DNA from: UBA9926 sp913052075
GTDB lineage: Bacteria > Pseudomonadota > Gammaproteobacteria > Pseudomonadales > Azotimanducaceae
Direction: 5' to 3'
DNA: 8,327 nt
NCBI GenBank assembly: GCA_913052075.1
Contig: CAJXDD010000128.1
Coordinates: 1 to 8,327, forward strand
This document shows positions 6,891-8,327 of this stretch, in pieces (the first letter of the stretch is position 1; each line of letters starts with the position of its first letter). The notes below the pieces were generated by a model. The model was given only the letters and a program-made list of their open reading frames with translations, did not search any database and was not told the DNA's origin. The translations under genes and the position numbers were made by a program.

Positions 6891-7638
6891 CGATCGCAAA
6901 GTCCTTTCGAAACCTCTCCTGCACAAAGTGACAGCACTGCGAGCCTGATTAAGCAGTAAGTCGCTCGCTAGAGCGCCTGATGCGGTAGCTAAAGTCGCAT
7001 GGAAGGCCCGAGCTTTAAAGGGAGCACTGAATCCTCCCACAGCCCCTATGACATTAGGAGTCGCTACTTGAATAATGTGCTGATACGCAGTGGGTGCTAG
7101 AACACAGACTAGCCAACAACAATGTTAAGTGACCCGCTCTGACGCGTTCAAGTCCAATCCCTCTGAACTGACACCGCTGAATCACGGTTTAACTGCGAAT
7201 TCTCGCTTGCATCGACTCATCAATCTACCGACGATTTAGTCTAGAACGGCATTGCTGTACTTGAGTCGTTCGAAAAAAAGATTCGCGCACGGCCCATTGT
7301 TACGCAGTTTCTCCAGAAAGCCCGTTCAGTGTCCTTGATACAGACCAGCCTGGTTGCTAGTACCGTATAAACTAGGTCTGCAGTGCAATGGCCACCGAAG
7401 TTAGCGATTGATCGTCAACCAGATCTTGTCTCGTGCTAGAGTGAGAATAGAAACTTCGAGATGCAGATAAGCAGCAAGATGGCTCGCGACATCACGCAAT
7501 GAGTGTACAGTCCATGCCCTCAATGAAGAATGGGAAAATGCATTGCTGTAGAAATCGATAGAAGCGAAAGCCGATTGATAGAACACGTAATCGAAGATAA
7601 AGGCGCACAACCGATCCATATAAAAAAGAGACAGTTGG
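6891..7638 (+). other. Long gene-free gap between clpX and lon
   Basis: About 750 nt without a convincing gene on either strand. All three forward frames are broken by many stops. The longest reverse frame (stop near 7401) begins inside lon and has no ribosome binding site. Small hairpins occur at 6939-6975, 6980-7000, 7096-7113 and 7341-7380. GCATTGCTGTA is repeated at 7249 and 7540. TTGATA at 7575-7580 with GATAAA at 7596-7601 is a weak lon promoter candidate with a short 15-nt spacer. A loose sigma32-like pair, TTCGAAA (7269-7275) and GCCCATTG (7292-7299), lies far upstream. Decayed gene, small RNA or long regulatory region all remain possible. Confidence 0.5.
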
Positions 7639-8327
7639 ATGACTGATTTAGAAAGTAAAAGTCCCATGATAGATGTTCCGGTGGTCACCTTGCGAGATAT
7701 GGTGGTGTACCCTCACGGCGTCCAACCTCTGTTTATCGGGACGCCGAAATCGATTAGAGCCCTTGAGATGGCTCAAGCTTCCGACGGCGAAAAGCGGGTA
7801 CTATTACTGGCTAAGCGCGATCCGGAAAACACTGACCCGAAGGCTGATGATCTCTATCGGGTAGGTACCACTGCCCTGTTGCTTCAACTGATCAAGCTGC
7901 CAGATAAAACCGTCAAGATTCTTGTCGAGGGAGAATCTAGAGCCAAAGTCAGTGATCTCCACGATTCAGAGGACGTTTTTACAGCCAATGTAGAACCCGT
8001 GGTAGAGCCTTCGATGACTGAGGGTGAGGCAGAAGCGCTCAGTCAGTCCATTATGGAGGCTTTTGAGCAGTACGCAGAGACCTCAAAGAAAGTGTCCTCT
8101 GAGGTGCTGACATCGATTAGAGGGATCAATGATCCTAGCCGGTTAATCGATACCATAGGTGCCCAGCTAACCCTCTCTCTACAAGAGAAGCAGAAGTTGC
8201 TAGAGACGGAGACCATTCGAGAGCGAATGGATCAGATGCTGGCATGGCTAACTGGTCAAGTTGAAATGGTCGGGGTCGATAAGAAGATCCGGGGTCGCGT
8301 CAAGAAGCAAATGGAGAAGAGCCAGCG
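7639..8327 (+). CDS. lon: ATP-dependent protease Lon, N-terminal part (3' end cut by window)
   Basis: Lon is a homohexameric AAA+ serine protease that degrades misfolded and some regulatory proteins. Only 229 codons are in the window, and the frame is open to the right edge. The N-terminal substrate-binding domain is clear: IDVPVVTLRDMVVYPH (11-26), PLFIG, KSIRALE, then LIKLPDKTVKILVEG, and RVKKQMEKSQR at the edge, all close to E. coli Lon. The Walker A motif and the catalytic Ser-Lys dyad lie beyond the window (E. coli Lon has 784 residues). ATG 7639 is preceded in frame by TAA at 7621. AAGAG (7626-7630) about 8 nt upstream is an acceptable ribosome binding site. The next Met (residue 10, base 7666) would also leave the domain whole, so it cannot be fully excluded as the start. 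Confidence 0.97.
   Translation, partial: MTDLESKSPMIDVPVVTLRDMVVYPHGVQPLFIGTPKSIRALEMAQASDGEKRVLLLAKRDPENTDPKADDLYRVGTTALLLQLIKLPDKTVKILVEGESRAKVSDLHDSEDVFTANVEPVVEPSMTEGEAEALSQSIMEAFEQYAETSKKVSSEVLTSIRGINDPSRLIDTIGAQLTLSLQEKQKLLETETIRERMDQMLAWLTGQVEMVGVDKKIRGRVKKQMEKSQ

Noticed and set aside
7146..7155. GTTCAAGTCC, resembling a tRNA T loop
   Set aside because: The flanking bases do not form a T stem, and no acceptor or anticodon arm can be drawn around it.
7401..7688. Reverse-strand open frame of 95 codons in the clpX-lon gap
   Set aside because: Its start lies inside the lon coding region. The internal ATG (7617-7619) is preceded by a pyrimidine run, not a ribosome binding site. The protein shows no recognisable family.

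Overview
The window looks like a chromosomal segment of a gammaproteobacterium. The order tRNA-Leu(UAG), tig, clpP, clpX, lon, all on the + strand, is the conserved protein quality-control cluster of that class. A tRNA-Leu directly in front of tig is, from memory, an arrangement seen in Pseudomonas-like lineages. The proteins also match the Escherichia coli family members closely, with ClpP and ClpX catalytic residues at the same residue numbers. Base composition looks moderate, near half GC by eye. I cannot name the genus.

Layout. Positions 1-2346 hold two adjacent acyl-CoA dehydrogenase genes; the first is cut by the left window edge, and the second starts 9 nt after it with a GTG codon. 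A gene-free stretch (2347-2792) follows and contains a good sigma70-type promoter (2626-2654). The tRNA-Leu(UAG) gene is at 2793-2877. Trigger factor (tig, 2954-4336), ClpP (4652-5287), ClpX (5594-6868) and the first 229 codons of Lon (7639 to the right edge) follow. The gaps are about 315 nt (tig-clpP), 306 nt (clpP-clpX) and 770 nt (clpX-lon). They hold several hairpins but no convincing gene.

How the genes work together. Trigger factor binds nascent chains at the ribosome exit. ClpX unfolds tagged or damaged proteins and feeds them to the ClpP peptidase chamber. Lon is the second major ATP-dependent protease. The two dehydrogenases are a separate, metabolic unit. Their residues are complementary: one has the candidate catalytic Glu and the EPNAGSD loop, the other has the RKQFG and IHGG FAD-contact motifs. 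This suggests a heteromeric enzyme of the kind known from steroid side-chain or branched acyl-CoA oxidation.

I found no evidence of a new defence, mobile or CRISPR-like system. The items most worth a second look are the complementary dehydrogenase pair, the long clpX-lon gap, and the structured leaders of the tRNA and of clpP.
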